Below, one piece after another: positions 1-9,586 of a DNA stretch of 47,755 nucleotides (position 1 is the first letter of the stretch; the number at the start of each line of letters is the position of its first letter). Source of the stretch: Bacteroidaceae bacterium (GTDB lineage Bacteria; Bacteroidota; Bacteroidia; Bacteroidales; Bacteroidaceae). The translations under genes were made by a program, and so were the position numbers. The notes beneath the pieces were generated by a model that saw only the letters and a list, made by a program, of their open reading frames with translations, made no database searches and had not been told where the DNA came from. The DNA is taken from NCBI GenBank assembly GCA_024398405.1, contig JAKSJE010000006.1, forward strand, positions 1 to 47,755, in the 5' to 3' direction.

Positions 1-89
1 AGGATTGAAGTGCACCGTCTGCACCTTGGACTTGTAACCAATTAGCAATGAGAGTGTTCCAAAAATCTGTTAACAAGTTTTGACATTTG
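1..89. other. Left-edge spacer, no supported gene
   Basis: This is the window edge. Several frames stay open for only 14-30 codons into the edge, and none shows a recognisable motif. It could be the tail of a neighbouring gene, but I cannot assign one. Confidence 0.4.
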
Positions 90-179
90 CGGGGTTTTCC
101 GGCCATTCCGGGTTTTCCGGCAAATCCGGAATGGCCGGAATGGCCGGAAGCGCCGGAATGGCCGGACTTGCCGGAACCC
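90..179. repeat. 9-bp CCGGnnnnn tandem array, locus A
   Basis: About ten consecutive 9-bp units begin CCGG or a near match (for example CCGGCCATT, CCGGCAAAT, CCGGAATGG three times, CCGGAACCC). The first units are the reverse complement of later ones. As a result CCGGCCATTCCGG at 99-111 pairs perfectly with CCGGAATGGCCGG at 126-138 around a 14-base loop. The array lies just beyond the terminator of the SusCD/FAS1 operon. The same family recurs at 41390-41551 and 46218-46325. Confidence 0.9.
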
Positions 180-185
180 CCGCCC

Positions 186-218
186 AAAAAGAGAAGGTGG
201 CTGTTTGCCACCTTCTCT
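186..218 (-). terminator. Intrinsic terminator of the SusCD/FAS1 operon
   Basis: On the minus strand a perfect 12-bp stem (AGAGAAGGTGGC with GCCACCTTCTCT, arms at 190-201 and 207-218) encloses a 5-base loop. A T run follows (A run 186-190 on the plus strand). It lies 42 bases after the stop codon of the last SusD gene, so it fits as the 3' end of the seven-gene operon. Confidence 0.88.
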
Positions 219-260
219 TGTGCCTGTGCGCCGTTATGGTGCGTTGATGTGTGATAGTCG

Positions 261-2339
261 TCAGCGTGAGCGTAGTGGTAGGTACCACATGCCGCTGAGC
301 AGCGATGTAACCGGTGCTTGCTTGTCGATGCCCTTTCGGTTGCCGACCTGGTAAGCAATGAAGTCGCTGTCGTGTGTGTACATGGCCCAGCGCATGAGGT
401 CGTAGAACCGATATCCTTCGAACATGCCTTCGATTGCTTCCTCGTCGAGTATCTTCTGTGCCACGAAAGCCGGGAATGCCTCTCGCTGCTCAGTTATTGC
501 CAGGGAGTATTCGCTCTGTGCCTTGGCATTGAGTTCGGCGATGGCAGCCTTGTAGGTGGCGATTGTCTGGTTGTAGAACGCTGAGTCCTCCGGTGTGCTC
601 TCCTTGGTGAGCGGTGTGAGTGCTATGAAGTTGAGCATTTCCTTTCGTACCGCGAGGCTGTCGGCCACTGCCTTGTCATAAACGGCCCAGAGGGCGGAGT
701 CGTGAGGAAGTGTGTAGTATGCGTTCTGAGGAGAGTCGCCGCTTCCGAGGCTGTGTATGCCCATCTGGGTAGCCGTGCGGGTCTCCAAGACATCGGTTGG
801 GTCGTAGGCGATGAACTCGTCCCTGTCCCACTCCACGAAGCTGCTGGTCTCGCCAGATGAGAATCCCCACTGGGTGATGGCCTTGAGTCCTTCGTATTCC
901 TCAGCAGGAATGATGGAGCGGTCGTTCATGAGGTCCTCTGTAAGTCCGTACTTGAGGACTGCGAAGGCGGTCTCCGGGAATCCGGCGCGGTTGAGTGCCT
1001 CGGCCATGTGGAGATAGAGCATGGTGTACCTGAAGAGCGGAACGAAGTTGGTCCGTTCGTCATTGTAGAGTTGAGAGGCTCCGGCGGTGTATTTCAGTAT
1101 GTACTGGCGCTCGGTGTTGTAGTCGTGGTACTTGTCGAGTACGGAGATGTTGTTGCATACGGCAAAGAGACGCAGGTCGCCAATCATGGTGGCGTTAGTG
1201 ACTTTCTTCTCGTCAACAGGTCCGTAGAGCGCGTCCTGAAATTGGTCGCTGATGTAGGAGTACTTGCAATAGCGTTGTTCCTTAGAGAGTTGCTTGAGGT
1301 ACTCAGAAGGGTTGGCCTGAGCGAAGTAGTTGTTCTTGTAGGTGGAGCAGAATACCTCGCGGATGTCAGACACCGTTCCGTAGTACTCAGTAGTGTCCAC
1401 AGGAATGTAGCAGACATAATCGGCATCCATTGATGTGAGGTTCCTCATGGTGAACCTGGATCGGGAGGCATAGTTATCGGATGTCTGGTTGAAGTTGCGG
1501 TTAGTCCAGACCACGTCGTAGCCGTAGCCGGTAGGGTGCTCCTCGCCGGTGAATGTCAGGAAGTCATGATAGTGTCGTACAGCCTCGATGAAGTCCTGCC
1601 TGTTGCCGGTGGCGCTTCCTCTCCAGAGGTATAGCTCAGCGAGCATGACCCTTGCCGGTATGAAGAAGTTGGCCATGGTGACATTCTGATAGTTCTGAGC
1701 GTAGCTTGGTCTCAGGTCGAGGTTGCGTGCCGCGCGGTTGTTGTAGCTGAGGTAGCTGACGAGGTCGTTGATGAAGTAGTCGCATATCTCGGTGAGGTTC
1801 TTCCTGTTGTAATAGAAGTTAGCCACGATGTCCTCAGCCTGACTTGCGGCGAGAACCGGTTCAGTGACGAACGGCACCTCACCATAGATCTTGGCCAGTT
1901 CGAGGTAGGTCCATGCGCGGTAAGCCTTGACAGCGAGGATTTCCTTCTCGTAATAGACCTCGTTGTGGGTGATGTGCGCTGTATCGACGTTGGCGAGGTA
2001 GATGTTGCAGCTGTTGATGACCGCATAGTAGTCAGCGGGTGAGTTGTAAGGGTTGTCTTCTCCGACCATATTGGCAGACACCTCCTGCAGCGGCGTGGTC
2101 GTGGAGGAGTTGATGTCCACGAGGTCAGCGCGCAGCTCACCGAGTACGATGGTGCGTGTGGCAAGTTTCTGCATCTGCTTGACGATTCCCATGACACTGT
2201 AGAGAGTGTCCTTAGGGTTGAGGTTAGTAGTCACCAAGGAGTTTTCCGCAGTGAACATATCCTCACAGCTTGTGAGGGCAGTCATTGAGACAATTGCTGA
2301 GGCGATGACAGCAAAACCAAATATCTTTTTCATTTTCAT
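261..2339 (-). CDS. SusD/RagB-family outer-membrane lipoprotein (second pair)
   Basis: This 692-residue SusD-like surface lipoprotein is the presumed ligand-capturing lid on the SusC barrel encoded just upstream. A type II signal peptide is visible: basic start (MKMKK), hydrophobic core, then the lipobox ALTSC with Cys25, followed by Glu-Asp, which suits surface export in Bacteroidota. The all-helical SusD fold is supported by the N-terminal stretch with NSCNIYLANVD, the TPR-like YRAWTYLELAKIYGEVPF, the LAELYLWRG segment and the C-terminal EGYRFYDLMRWAM motif. It starts 12 bases after the SusC stop and is the last gene of the operon. The length is somewhat above the usual 500-600 residues. 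The ligand cannot be read from the sequence. Confidence 0.95.
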   Translation of the reverse strand: MKMKKIFGFAVIASAIVSMTALTSCEDMFTAENSLVTTNLNPKDTLYSVMGIVKQMQKLATRTIVLGELRADLVDINSSTTTPLQEVSANMVGEDNPYNSPADYYAVINSCNIYLANVDTAHITHNEVYYEKEILAVKAYRAWTYLELAKIYGEVPFVTEPVLAASQAEDIVANFYYNRKNLTEICDYFINDLVSYLSYNNRAARNLDLRPSYAQNYQNVTMANFFIPARVMLAELYLWRGSATGNRQDFIEAVRHYHDFLTFTGEEHPTGYGYDVVWTNRNFNQTSDNYASRSRFTMRNLTSMDADYVCYIPVDTTEYYGTVSDIREVFCSTYKNNYFAQANPSEYLKQLSKEQRYCKYSYISDQFQDALYGPVDEKKVTNATMIGDLRLFAVCNNISVLDKYHDYNTERQYILKYTAGASQLYNDERTNFVPLFRYTMLYLHMAEALNRAGFPETAFAVLKYGLTEDLMNDRSIIPAEEYEGLKAITQWGFSSGETSSFVEWDRDEFIAYDPTDVLETRTATQMGIHSLGSGDSPQNAYYTLPHDSALWAVYDKAVADSLAVRKEMLNFIALTPLTKESTPEDSAFYNQTIATYKAAIAELNAKAQSEYSLAITEQREAFPAFVAQKILDEEAIEGMFEGYRFYDLMRWAMYTHDSDFIAYQVGNRKGIDKQAPVTSLLSGMWYLPLRSR

Positions 2340-2351
2340 ATACTCCTTATT

Positions 2352-5300
2352 TTACAAGTTAATCTTTACACCGAGCCAGAAGCTGCGCCCAGACGAGAGG
2401 TATCCGCAGTCGATGCCCTGGAAGAGAACGCTGTTGCTGCAAGTGACTTCAGGGTCGTTGCCGAGGTACTTAGTGAGTGTGAGCAGGTTGTTGCCCGCAG
2501 CCCATACGGTGAGTCCCTGAATGTACTCGTTACGAATAGGAATCCTGTAGCTGAGTGTCACGTTGCGCAGTCTGATGTATGAGCCGTCTTCGATCCATCG
2601 GTCAGAGAATCTGCTGTTGCCCATAGGGTCCTGATAGACGGAGCGCGGTATGTCAGTGACCATGCCCTCGCCTACCCATGCGCGGTTGACCGCTGTGGTC
2701 TGGTTGAGGAACTGCGAGCCACCTTCGAGGACAGAGCGCTGATAGTTGTAGATGTCGTTTCCGAGAGAGTAGTTGAAGCCGATGTTGAGAGTCCAGTGGT
2801 TTCCGAAGAGCAAGTTGGCAGTGATGTTACCGTAGATGTCCGGGTTAGGGTCGCCGATGACGGTCCGGTCATGCTCATTGATCTCTCCGTTGCCGTCGAG
2901 GTCGGAGAAGATCATGTCGCCTGCCTGGAACGGTTGCTGCTTGCCGGTCTTGTCAACGATGTAGAGTCCGGATGCCTTAGCCTGTGCCGAAGTGGCGAAT
3001 ACCCCTTCGGTCTTGTAGCCGTAGAACAGTCCGACAGGATTGCCGACGCGTGAGAGTATGGTGGCACCATAGGCATCGGTGGTGAACTCAGTAGAGTTCT
3101 CCGGCAGTTTGGTGAGTTCGTTCTTGTAATGTCCCACACTTGCTCCGAGTTCCATCTTGAAGGACTTGCCGTTGACTATCTTGCCGAGTGCAGAGACGTC
3201 GAATCCCTGGTTCTTGAGTTCGCCGTCGTTGGTCCAGTAGTCGCTGAGTCCAGAGACATAGGCGAGTGTGCCGAGGGCAACGAGGTCGGTGGTAGTCGAG
3301 TTGAAGTAGTTGAAGCGCACATTGAGACGGTTGTTGAAGAAGTTGCCTTCGAGACCGGCGTTGAAGCGGTTGGTAGTCTCCCAGCAGAGTTTGTCGTTAC
3401 CGATGTTGCTGAGGACGAGTCCTGGAACCGTCTGGTTGAGCATGTTGAAGCTTGTCATGTAAGTAAGAGTAGCGTTGTTGTCAACGGCGTCGTTGCCTAC
3501 AGACTCGAAGCCGGCATTGATCTTGAGCATGTTGACTCCCTTGATTGAAGGGAACCACTTCTCGTTTGACATCACCCATGCGCCCTGGATTGAAGGGAAG
3601 AGTCCCCAGTTCACACCGAAGAGACGGAGACCCGCGTCGAGGTTCTTACCGAAGCGTGATGAGGTCTCCATGGAGAGTTGTCCCTGGAGGTAGTACTTCT
3701 CCTGATAGTTGTAGTCGATGTTGGCGTAGTAAGAGAGAGAGCGCCAGAGAGCATCGTTGCCGACGGAGGTCTTGTACTGGAGGCTTGTACCCATGTTAGG
3801 AGTCTTGTCACTACCAGTGTTGTAACCGAGTAGGTCGGATGAGGTGTAGCTGTCATTCATGAACCTGGCTCCGCCATAGATGTCGAGTCGGTGTGAGCCG
3901 AGCGGCAGTGCCCAGTTGAAGCGTGTGTCGGACCAGATGGCATGGTGACGTGAGTAGAGTGACTCGTCGGTGTTGTTGGCGATTCCCTTGCCCTCGAGTG
4001 TGAAGTCAGGAGTACCGATGATTGGTGTGAAGTAACGTTCGTCGAAACTCTGGAGGGTGTAGGCGAAATGCTCCTGTACTGAGAAGTTCCGGTTGATCTG
4101 CCACTTAGGAGTGACGGCGATGTTGATCATGGTGTTGTCGGAGTGGTTCTTGTTGAGAGCGTCCGCGTTCCTGAGTATGGCGGTAGGGTTAGCCACAGAG
4201 CCGGTGTTGCCGAGCACCTCCTTGAGATAGTCGTCGGCGTCGGATATGAAGTCAGAGCGCTTACCGTCGGTGGAGAAGTCGTAAGGAGTGAGGAAAGGAG
4301 CCTTGATGAGGGTGAGCATACCCGGCGAGACGATAGGCGTTGCGAGGTAGTCGCGCTCCAGACCGTCGTCACGAAGGTTGCGAGTGACGTTGGTGTAAGA
4401 GGCGTCGAAGCGGCATGTGAACTTCTTGCTCAGCACGATGTCGGTGTTGAAGCGGATATTGAAGCGGTCCATGTCGTTCTTCTTCAGAGTGGACTTGTTG
4501 TTGCTGTAGCCGACGGAGAGGTTGTAGCTCGCCACGTCGTCACCTCCGGAGATGCCGATGCTGTAACGCTGCGAGATAGCCTCCTTGTATGCCTCGTCCT
4601 TCCATTTCGTATCATTGTGATACATGTTGTAGTAATAGTAGTTAGGGTCAGGGTTGAGGAACTTGAAGTCGGTGAGTTTGGTGCCGGTGGTCTGGAGCAG
4701 TCCGGAGGCGTAAGTGCGATACTGTTCCGCATTCATGACCTCCATGAGTCCGGGAGTCAGCTCGACACCGGCTGAGGCATTGAACTCGATGCGGGTGGCC
4801 ATGCTCTTCACACGTTTGGTGGTGATGAGTATCACGCCGTTGGCAGCCTTCGCGCCATAGATGGCAGTACCGTTCTTCAGCACCTGTATGTCCTCGACAT
4901 CGTCCATGTTGATGGAAGTGAGTAGGTTGTTGAAGTAGCCGTTGTGAACCATCTCGTCATCGTACATCATGTCGAAGATGACACCGTCAACGACGATGAG
5001 CGGCTGAGCGTTGGTGTTGAGTGTGTTGAAGCCGTTGATGAACATCACGTCGCCCATGCCCGGAATGGCAGAGCGCTGTATGGCGCGCACGTCGGCCCCG
5101 AGACGGTTCTGCACCTCCTGGTCAGCGGTGAGCGCCGTGGAGGCGTCGAACCCGGACGTGGTGACGGACTTGCTTGCCACCGTTTTGAGTGTGTAGTCAG
5201 GGATGAAGCGGTCAGCATAGAGACTGATGACGATGTTCTGTGTGCGACCGTTGAGTGCGGTGCGGCTGAGGTTGTAGCCTTCGAGTGAGGTGACGAAAGA

Positions 5301-5570
5301 GGTCACGAACTCAGGAACCTGAATGGTGAAGGTGCCGTCCTCACCTGCCATCGATGAATAATATGTGTTGTTATATGCCTGAATCTTGGCACCGGCAAGA
5401 GGCTCGCCGGTAGCGGCGTCAACCACCTTGCCTTTGATCGCGATGGTAGGATACTGCTTGTGTTTCTTCACGGTAGTCTCCTTCTTTGCAGGCGCCTCGC
5501 TTTCAGCGTCCTGAGCATATACGCTAAACGCACATGCCAGAGCTAAAGATAGAAAGAATATTTTTTTCAT
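2352..5570 (-). CDS. SusC/RagA-family TonB-linked outer-membrane protein (second pair)
   Basis: This 1072-residue TonB-dependent outer-membrane importer has a signal peptide (residues 1-19, cleavage after VYA). A carboxypeptidase-D-regulatory-like sandwich follows at about 43-118 (IKGKVVDAATGEPLAGA). The plug lies at about 140-255 with PLIVVDG (190-196) and the SusC signature VLKNGTAIYGAKAANG (230-245). The rest is a large beta-barrel ending in an aromatic strand (FWLGVKINL). It presumably works with the SusD directly downstream. The usual Asp of the LKDA signature is Asn here, a small deviation. It starts 11 bases after the upstream FAS1 gene ends, which supports co-transcription. The imported ligand is unknown. 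Confidence 0.96.
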   Translation of the reverse strand: MKKIFFLSLALACAFSVYAQDAESEAPAKKETTVKKHKQYPTIAIKGKVVDAATGEPLAGAKIQAYNNTYYSSMAGEDGTFTIQVPEFVTSFVTSLEGYNLSRTALNGRTQNIVISLYADRFIPDYTLKTVASKSVTTSGFDASTALTADQEVQNRLGADVRAIQRSAIPGMGDVMFINGFNTLNTNAQPLIVVDGVIFDMMYDDEMVHNGYFNNLLTSINMDDVEDIQVLKNGTAIYGAKAANGVILITTKRVKSMATRIEFNASAGVELTPGLMEVMNAEQYRTYASGLLQTTGTKLTDFKFLNPDPNYYYYNMYHNDTKWKDEAYKEAISQRYSIGISGGDDVASYNLSVGYSNNKSTLKKNDMDRFNIRFNTDIVLSKKFTCRFDASYTNVTRNLRDDGLERDYLATPIVSPGMLTLIKAPFLTPYDFSTDGKRSDFISDADDYLKEVLGNTGSVANPTAILRNADALNKNHSDNTMINIAVTPKWQINRNFSVQEHFAYTLQSFDERYFTPIIGTPDFTLEGKGIANNTDESLYSRHHAIWSDTRFNWALPLGSHRLDIYGGARFMNDSYTSSDLLGYNTGSDKTPNMGTSLQYKTSVGNDALWRSLSYYANIDYNYQEKYYLQGQLSMETSSRFGKNLDAGLRLFGVNWGLFPSIQGAWVMSNEKWFPSIKGVNMLKINAGFESVGNDAVDNNATLTYMTSFNMLNQTVPGLVLSNIGNDKLCWETTNRFNAGLEGNFFNNRLNVRFNYFNSTTTDLVALGTLAYVSGLSDYWTNDGELKNQGFDVSALGKIVNGKSFKMELGASVGHYKNELTKLPENSTEFTTDAYGATILSRVGNPVGLFYGYKTEGVFATSAQAKASGLYIVDKTGKQQPFQAGDMIFSDLDGNGEINEHDRTVIGDPNPDIYGNITANLLFGNHWTLNIGFNYSLGNDIYNYQRSVLEGGSQFLNQTTAVNRAWVGEGMVTDIPRSVYQDPMGNSRFSDRWIEDGSYIRLRNVTLSYRIPIRNEYIQGLTVWAAGNNLLTLTKYLGNDPEVTCSNSVLFQGIDCGYLSSGRSFWLGVKINL

Positions 5571-5581
5571 AGGGCAGAAAT

Positions 5582-7423
5582 TTAGCGTTTACGGAACTTG
5601 ATGTAATCTGACGTTTCCTCCTCGTGAGGCTTGAGTATGATCTTGCTGAGGTACATCTCACGTGAGTAGTTCACTACGTTCTTAGAGGAGATGTTGGCAG
5701 CCAACTGTACCAGGAGTCCTTCGGAAGTCGTGTTATAGTAGGCGTTCTTCGTCTCGATTGTCCCGAGGAACAAGGTGTCAACAAAATTCTCCACGTTGGT
5801 AGTGAATGTGGATGAGCCGTCAGCCGGATTCTTGATGGCTACGCCTGACTTAGGATACATACCGATGTTAGGGTCGGTATTGTTGCGCTCGAACACAGTC
5901 ACCTTGAAATAGTAAGGACGGAGAGGGTCCTGGTTGGTTCCGACCAGAGTCTCGTGACCTTTAAGAGCAGCCTCGAAATCGTTGTATTGGAGAACCCAGA
6001 TTGGTGCGTAAACGAGATACATGTCGTAAGTGGCCTTCAAGGTGTTAGGTATCTTGAACGCGATGGTCGGGTTGAGTGCCATCGTAGTGGCCTGGACATC
6101 GAGGAAACTGAAAGTGTAGGAACTGTCGCGTGTATTCACTGTGTAAGTCCACACCTGGTAGTCAGGGTTGACGTTCTTGGTGTAAAGGAGTTTTCCATCG
6201 TCGTCAGTGGTCTGGTCGATGTTGGTAGTCTTATTGCAAGGCACATCGATCTTCTTGTAGAACTGGTCGCGGACTGACATAGGGTATTCCTTGGCCATGA
6301 ATGCCGTTCCGTTGCTGCACGACACCTTGTTTTTCCCGGAAAGGATGCCACCTTCGGCGTAAGGTGCGTAGTACACATGGTTCTCCCAGTTGGAGCGCTT
6401 GTAGGTGGTGGAGACTGCGGAGTCGGTCACGAGGACACCACTACGGGAGTTGGTGTTGACATTGAAGAAGAGGTCGGTGATGGCGAACACATTGGCATTG
6501 TAGTTCTGGAGCGAGTCACACATCTTCGGGTCGGTGGCGTTTTCCGACGGGTTATAGACCAACAGCTCTTTTGCTATCCTCACGCGCTCCTGATAGGCCT
6601 CGACTGAAGGGATGATAGCGAAGTAGTTGGAGTCCTCGGTGTAGATGAGTGCGTCCATACCGTTGAGTACCGTGTTGTTACGGATGACTACAGAATCGAC
6701 ATAGATGCGGTTGCCGTTCTCATCGACGCCACGATAGACACTCTTGTTGACGTCGAGTGAGTCGTCGTTGTACTTCTGGAGGAAGGTGTACATGGAGACG
6801 AGAGAGTCGTTGCCTGCCTCCTCTGGGTGCTGAGCCAGCCATGCGAAGTGAGCAGCCTCAATCTGTTCGTAGAGGTTGGTCTGGTACGGCTGCGCCTTGT
6901 CAATCACATGAACCACACCATTGGCGCAAGTGATGTTAGGCTTGGTGACATTGGCAGTGCCGAACGTGCCCTTCGGGTCCATGACGAGAATCTTGGAGTT
7001 GAGCAACAGGACGGACTTAGGCTCATCGAGGGAGAGAGAGTCCGGGGTGTTGTATGACATAGCGTAACGCGCGAGGTGGTTCTTGATGAACCCGGTGATG
7101 ACGGACTTCTTCCCACCAGCCTTCGCGAGGCTGATGAGAGAGTCCTTATTGAACGTGCCATTGACAGGAGCCCAGAGCGTGCGTATCTGACTTGACGCGA
7201 GGTCAGTATCGAACCCTGCGGCCTTGACCACCTCGACGAAATCAGCCAGTTGGCTGTTCTCACTGATATAGCCCATCATATCGCCATTGTATGTCAGGCC
7301 GGAGGCCTCTGCATCGTAGTGCTCATCCCATTCGTCCTTGCACCCCGTCAGTGACACAAGCGACAAGGCGGCGGAGAATACAATCAGGCGAGCTGAAAGC
7401 GTTGATCTCATTATATTTTTCAT
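5582..7423 (-). CDS. FAS1 (fasciclin) domain lipoprotein, two domains
   Basis: This 613-residue predicted surface lipoprotein has a lipobox SLTGC (Cys28) followed by Lys-Asp-Glu and more acidic residues. FAS1 domain 1 spans about residues 45-175: a helix with FVEVVKAAG, the strand TLWAPVNGTF, and the closing ANGVVHVIDKAQPY. A more diverged second FAS1 domain spans about 178-385, closing at NGTAFMAKEYPM. The last 230 residues are unassigned beta-rich sequence. FAS1 domains generally mediate protein or glycan contacts and adhesion. Here the protein probably accompanies the SusCD pair downstream. The start at 7423 gives a typical signal peptide; Met5 is an alternative. Confidence 0.88.
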   Translation of the reverse strand: MKNIMRSTLSARLIVFSAALSLVSLTGCKDEWDEHYDAEASGLTYNGDMMGYISENSQLADFVEVVKAAGFDTDLASSQIRTLWAPVNGTFNKDSLISLAKAGGKKSVITGFIKNHLARYAMSYNTPDSLSLDEPKSVLLLNSKILVMDPKGTFGTANVTKPNITCANGVVHVIDKAQPYQTNLYEQIEAAHFAWLAQHPEEAGNDSLVSMYTFLQKYNDDSLDVNKSVYRGVDENGNRIYVDSVVIRNNTVLNGMDALIYTEDSNYFAIIPSVEAYQERVRIAKELLVYNPSENATDPKMCDSLQNYNANVFAITDLFFNVNTNSRSGVLVTDSAVSTTYKRSNWENHVYYAPYAEGGILSGKNKVSCSNGTAFMAKEYPMSVRDQFYKKIDVPCNKTTNIDQTTDDDGKLLYTKNVNPDYQVWTYTVNTRDSSYTFSFLDVQATTMALNPTIAFKIPNTLKATYDMYLVYAPIWVLQYNDFEAALKGHETLVGTNQDPLRPYYFKVTVFERNNTDPNIGMYPKSGVAIKNPADGSSTFTTNVENFVDTLFLGTIETKNAYYNTTSEGLLVQLAANISSKNVVNYSREMYLSKIILKPHEEETSDYIKFRKR

Positions 7424-7447
7424 TGTTATACCTTTTATTATTTATTA

Positions 7448-9580
7448 TTACCACTTATCCTCTGCATAGTATTCGTTGTTGAACACAGTGCTCGGACAAA
7501 GCTCCAATGCATCAAAGTTCATTGTGTTTGTTTCTGATTCAATTTTCTGTTGGCAGCGCAGCCAGTAGTCAGACTTGCCGTCGGAGTGGAAACGGGTTAT
7601 GATTTTGCGGAGCGTGTTGTCCTGCTTGCGGAACGCGGTGCCCATGACACCTGTGGTCTCGTTACCAGAACCGTAGCTTCCCATACCCTTCATCCATCCT
7701 CGGTTGCGGAACTGCTTGTCGAAGGCCGCGATGGCGTCTTCGTCGCCGAGGGCGTCGTCGGACTTGTAGCCGACACGTGAGTCAGTTCCTCCCGGACGCA
7801 TGTCGAGAGGTATGCCGCAAGGCTTGAGGTCGCCGACCACCTTGCCATCGACTTCCTCACCCGGTCCGAAGTAGAACTGGATGATTCCGCGGTTGTCGAA
7901 TCCAAAACAAGAGAAGATACGTACTTCCCACTCGCCCTCCGGCACAGGAGGCATCTTGACCGCGATGTCGAACTTGCCGATGATGGTCAGCTCGTCACCC
8001 TCGAAAGACCAGAAGTGCATCACGCGGTTGCGTACATGTAAATGCGTGATATTGTCCGAATAGACGAAGTTCTTGGCGAAGCCGGCCTTGAAACCGAGAC
8101 AGGTGTTGCAGTTGCTTGCCGCCTTGGCTCCCTGACCTCCACGGCCGTACTTGCCGTTCTCGATAGTGGATTTCGTGTAATGTCCGCGTGCGCCGCTGGT
8201 CATGAAGTCAGGAGAGAGCGTGGAGCCGTCCATACGCAGACGCTCACTGCCGATGACGTCCTGCTGAGTGACTCTGTCGTAGGCGATGATGTCGTCGATG
8301 TAGTAGTAAGCCCCGTTGAGCGCGATGTTGTCCGGCATCTTGTCAGGAGTAGCCACCTTCGCACCGCGAATCTTCACGCCCTTCTCGTCCGGCCTGTTCA
8401 TCACGCCACGGCGGTTGATGTAGAGACCGTTCTCTGCTCCGAGAGGGAAGGAGAACTTCATCATGGAATGATTCATGTAACCCTCATACCAGTCGCAGAT
8501 GTCGAGTTTACGACGGTTGAAGAGTGTGGCAAGTGTGCTGTTAGGGCCGTCAACGCAGGTCAGCTGATAGTAAGTGGCCTGGAACGGTAGGAAGTGGTAA
8601 GCCACGAAGCGGTTGAAGGAGTTGCGCGGGTCACGTTCGTCGGTCACCTCCGCATCATCCGGATACATCGGGTCATAGAGTTCCTTCGCCTTGGCGCGGA
8701 GCTGGTCGAGAGTGGTGATGCCGTACTTGGTCTCAAGCAGGTCGTCAGTCTCGATGAAAGCGGTGAACTTGAAATAGCGGTGTTTCATGTACGCCACGTT
8801 GTCGTATTCGACGGCAGTGGCGAGACAGAGCTTGTCGTTGGTCCAGTCAACGGAGTCGAGGTCGAAGGTAGGTCCCTTCGCTCTCTCATACTCCTGGTCC
8901 ATGTATTGCTCACGCAGTTTCTCGTCAATGCCCGTCGCATTCATCGCCTGGACGAAGAGGGTGATGGCCGAGTCACGCTCGAGCACGTCAGGCAGCATGT
9001 CGTTCTGAGTGCCGATGACACTGCTCATGACATGTACCACACCGTTCATCACCGAGTCGTCAGGAAGCTGGATGACCGCGTTCTTGTTGATGCGCATCAT
9101 CAGGCGCACCTTACCCGGTACGCTCACCGTGTCGGAGTCGCAGGTGATGGTGAGATAGCGCTCAAGCATGTTGGCGAGAGGATAAGTACCATTGTTGTAG
9201 TCGGTGGTGAAGAACTCCTGCTCGATGATGTGGTTGAGAGCGAGAGTGTCACAGTCCGCCTTGCTCAACTCGGCTACGGATGACACGCCCTTCGACTGGA
9301 GGAACTTGTCGATAGCCTCGTTGGTAGGAGCGAACACCGTATAGGAGCCGTAAGTTCCCAAGAGGTCCATGAGACGGTATTTCCCATGGTCGCCAGTGGC
9401 GCGGTTCAGTATCTCGATGAACGAGCTGAACTGGGCCTGGTTGTCATTCAGGAAGTCAGAAGCGTACTGCTTGGATGAAGTGTAGTAGTTCTCCACCCCG
9501 GGATCGTCATCACAGGAGACGAGTACGTTCAGCGACAGAATGACTGACAGTATTGTGGATATATAAAATAATTTCTTCAT
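7448..9580 (-). CDS. FAS1 (fasciclin) domain lipoprotein with C-terminal unknown domain
   Basis: This 710-residue predicted surface lipoprotein has lipobox VLVSC (Cys23) followed directly by Asp-Asp-Asp, a strong surface-export signal in Bacteroidota. FAS1 domain 1 lies at about 50-190, with the classic YTVFAPTNEAID and NGVVHVMSSVIG. A second, diverged FAS1 domain ends near residue 430 (GAYYYIDDIIAYD). Residues 440-710 form a separate Gly- and Cys-containing domain that resembles the DUF5108-type C-termini I recall beside FAS1 domains in this phylum; that assignment is tentative. It sits 6 bases after SusD of the first pair and 24 bases before the next FAS1 gene, so all are in one operon. Confidence 0.88.
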   Translation of the reverse strand: MKKLFYISTILSVILSLNVLVSCDDDPGVENYYTSSKQYASDFLNDNQAQFSSFIEILNRATGDHGKYRLMDLLGTYGSYTVFAPTNEAIDKFLQSKGVSSVAELSKADCDTLALNHIIEQEFFTTDYNNGTYPLANMLERYLTITCDSDTVSVPGKVRLMMRINKNAVIQLPDDSVMNGVVHVMSSVIGTQNDMLPDVLERDSAITLFVQAMNATGIDEKLREQYMDQEYERAKGPTFDLDSVDWTNDKLCLATAVEYDNVAYMKHRYFKFTAFIETDDLLETKYGITTLDQLRAKAKELYDPMYPDDAEVTDERDPRNSFNRFVAYHFLPFQATYYQLTCVDGPNSTLATLFNRRKLDICDWYEGYMNHSMMKFSFPLGAENGLYINRRGVMNRPDEKGVKIRGAKVATPDKMPDNIALNGAYYYIDDIIAYDRVTQQDVIGSERLRMDGSTLSPDFMTSGARGHYTKSTIENGKYGRGGQGAKAASNCNTCLGFKAGFAKNFVYSDNITHLHVRNRVMHFWSFEGDELTIIGKFDIAVKMPPVPEGEWEVRIFSCFGFDNRGIIQFYFGPGEEVDGKVVGDLKPCGIPLDMRPGGTDSRVGYKSDDALGDEDAIAAFDKQFRNRGWMKGMGSYGSGNETTGVMGTAFRKQDNTLRKIITRFHSDGKSDYWLRCQQKIESETNTMNFDALELCPSTVFNNEYYAEDKW

Positions 9581-9586
9581 AGGTTG

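Noticed and set aside
1..60. Partial gene or transposase tail at the left edge
   Set aside because: Short open frames exist on both strands, but none shows a motif I can recognise in under 60 bases.
1008..1433. 141-codon plus-strand frame opposite SusD
   Set aside because: It is antisense to a clear SusD gene and has low-complexity Val/Glu/Leu composition typical of shadow frames.
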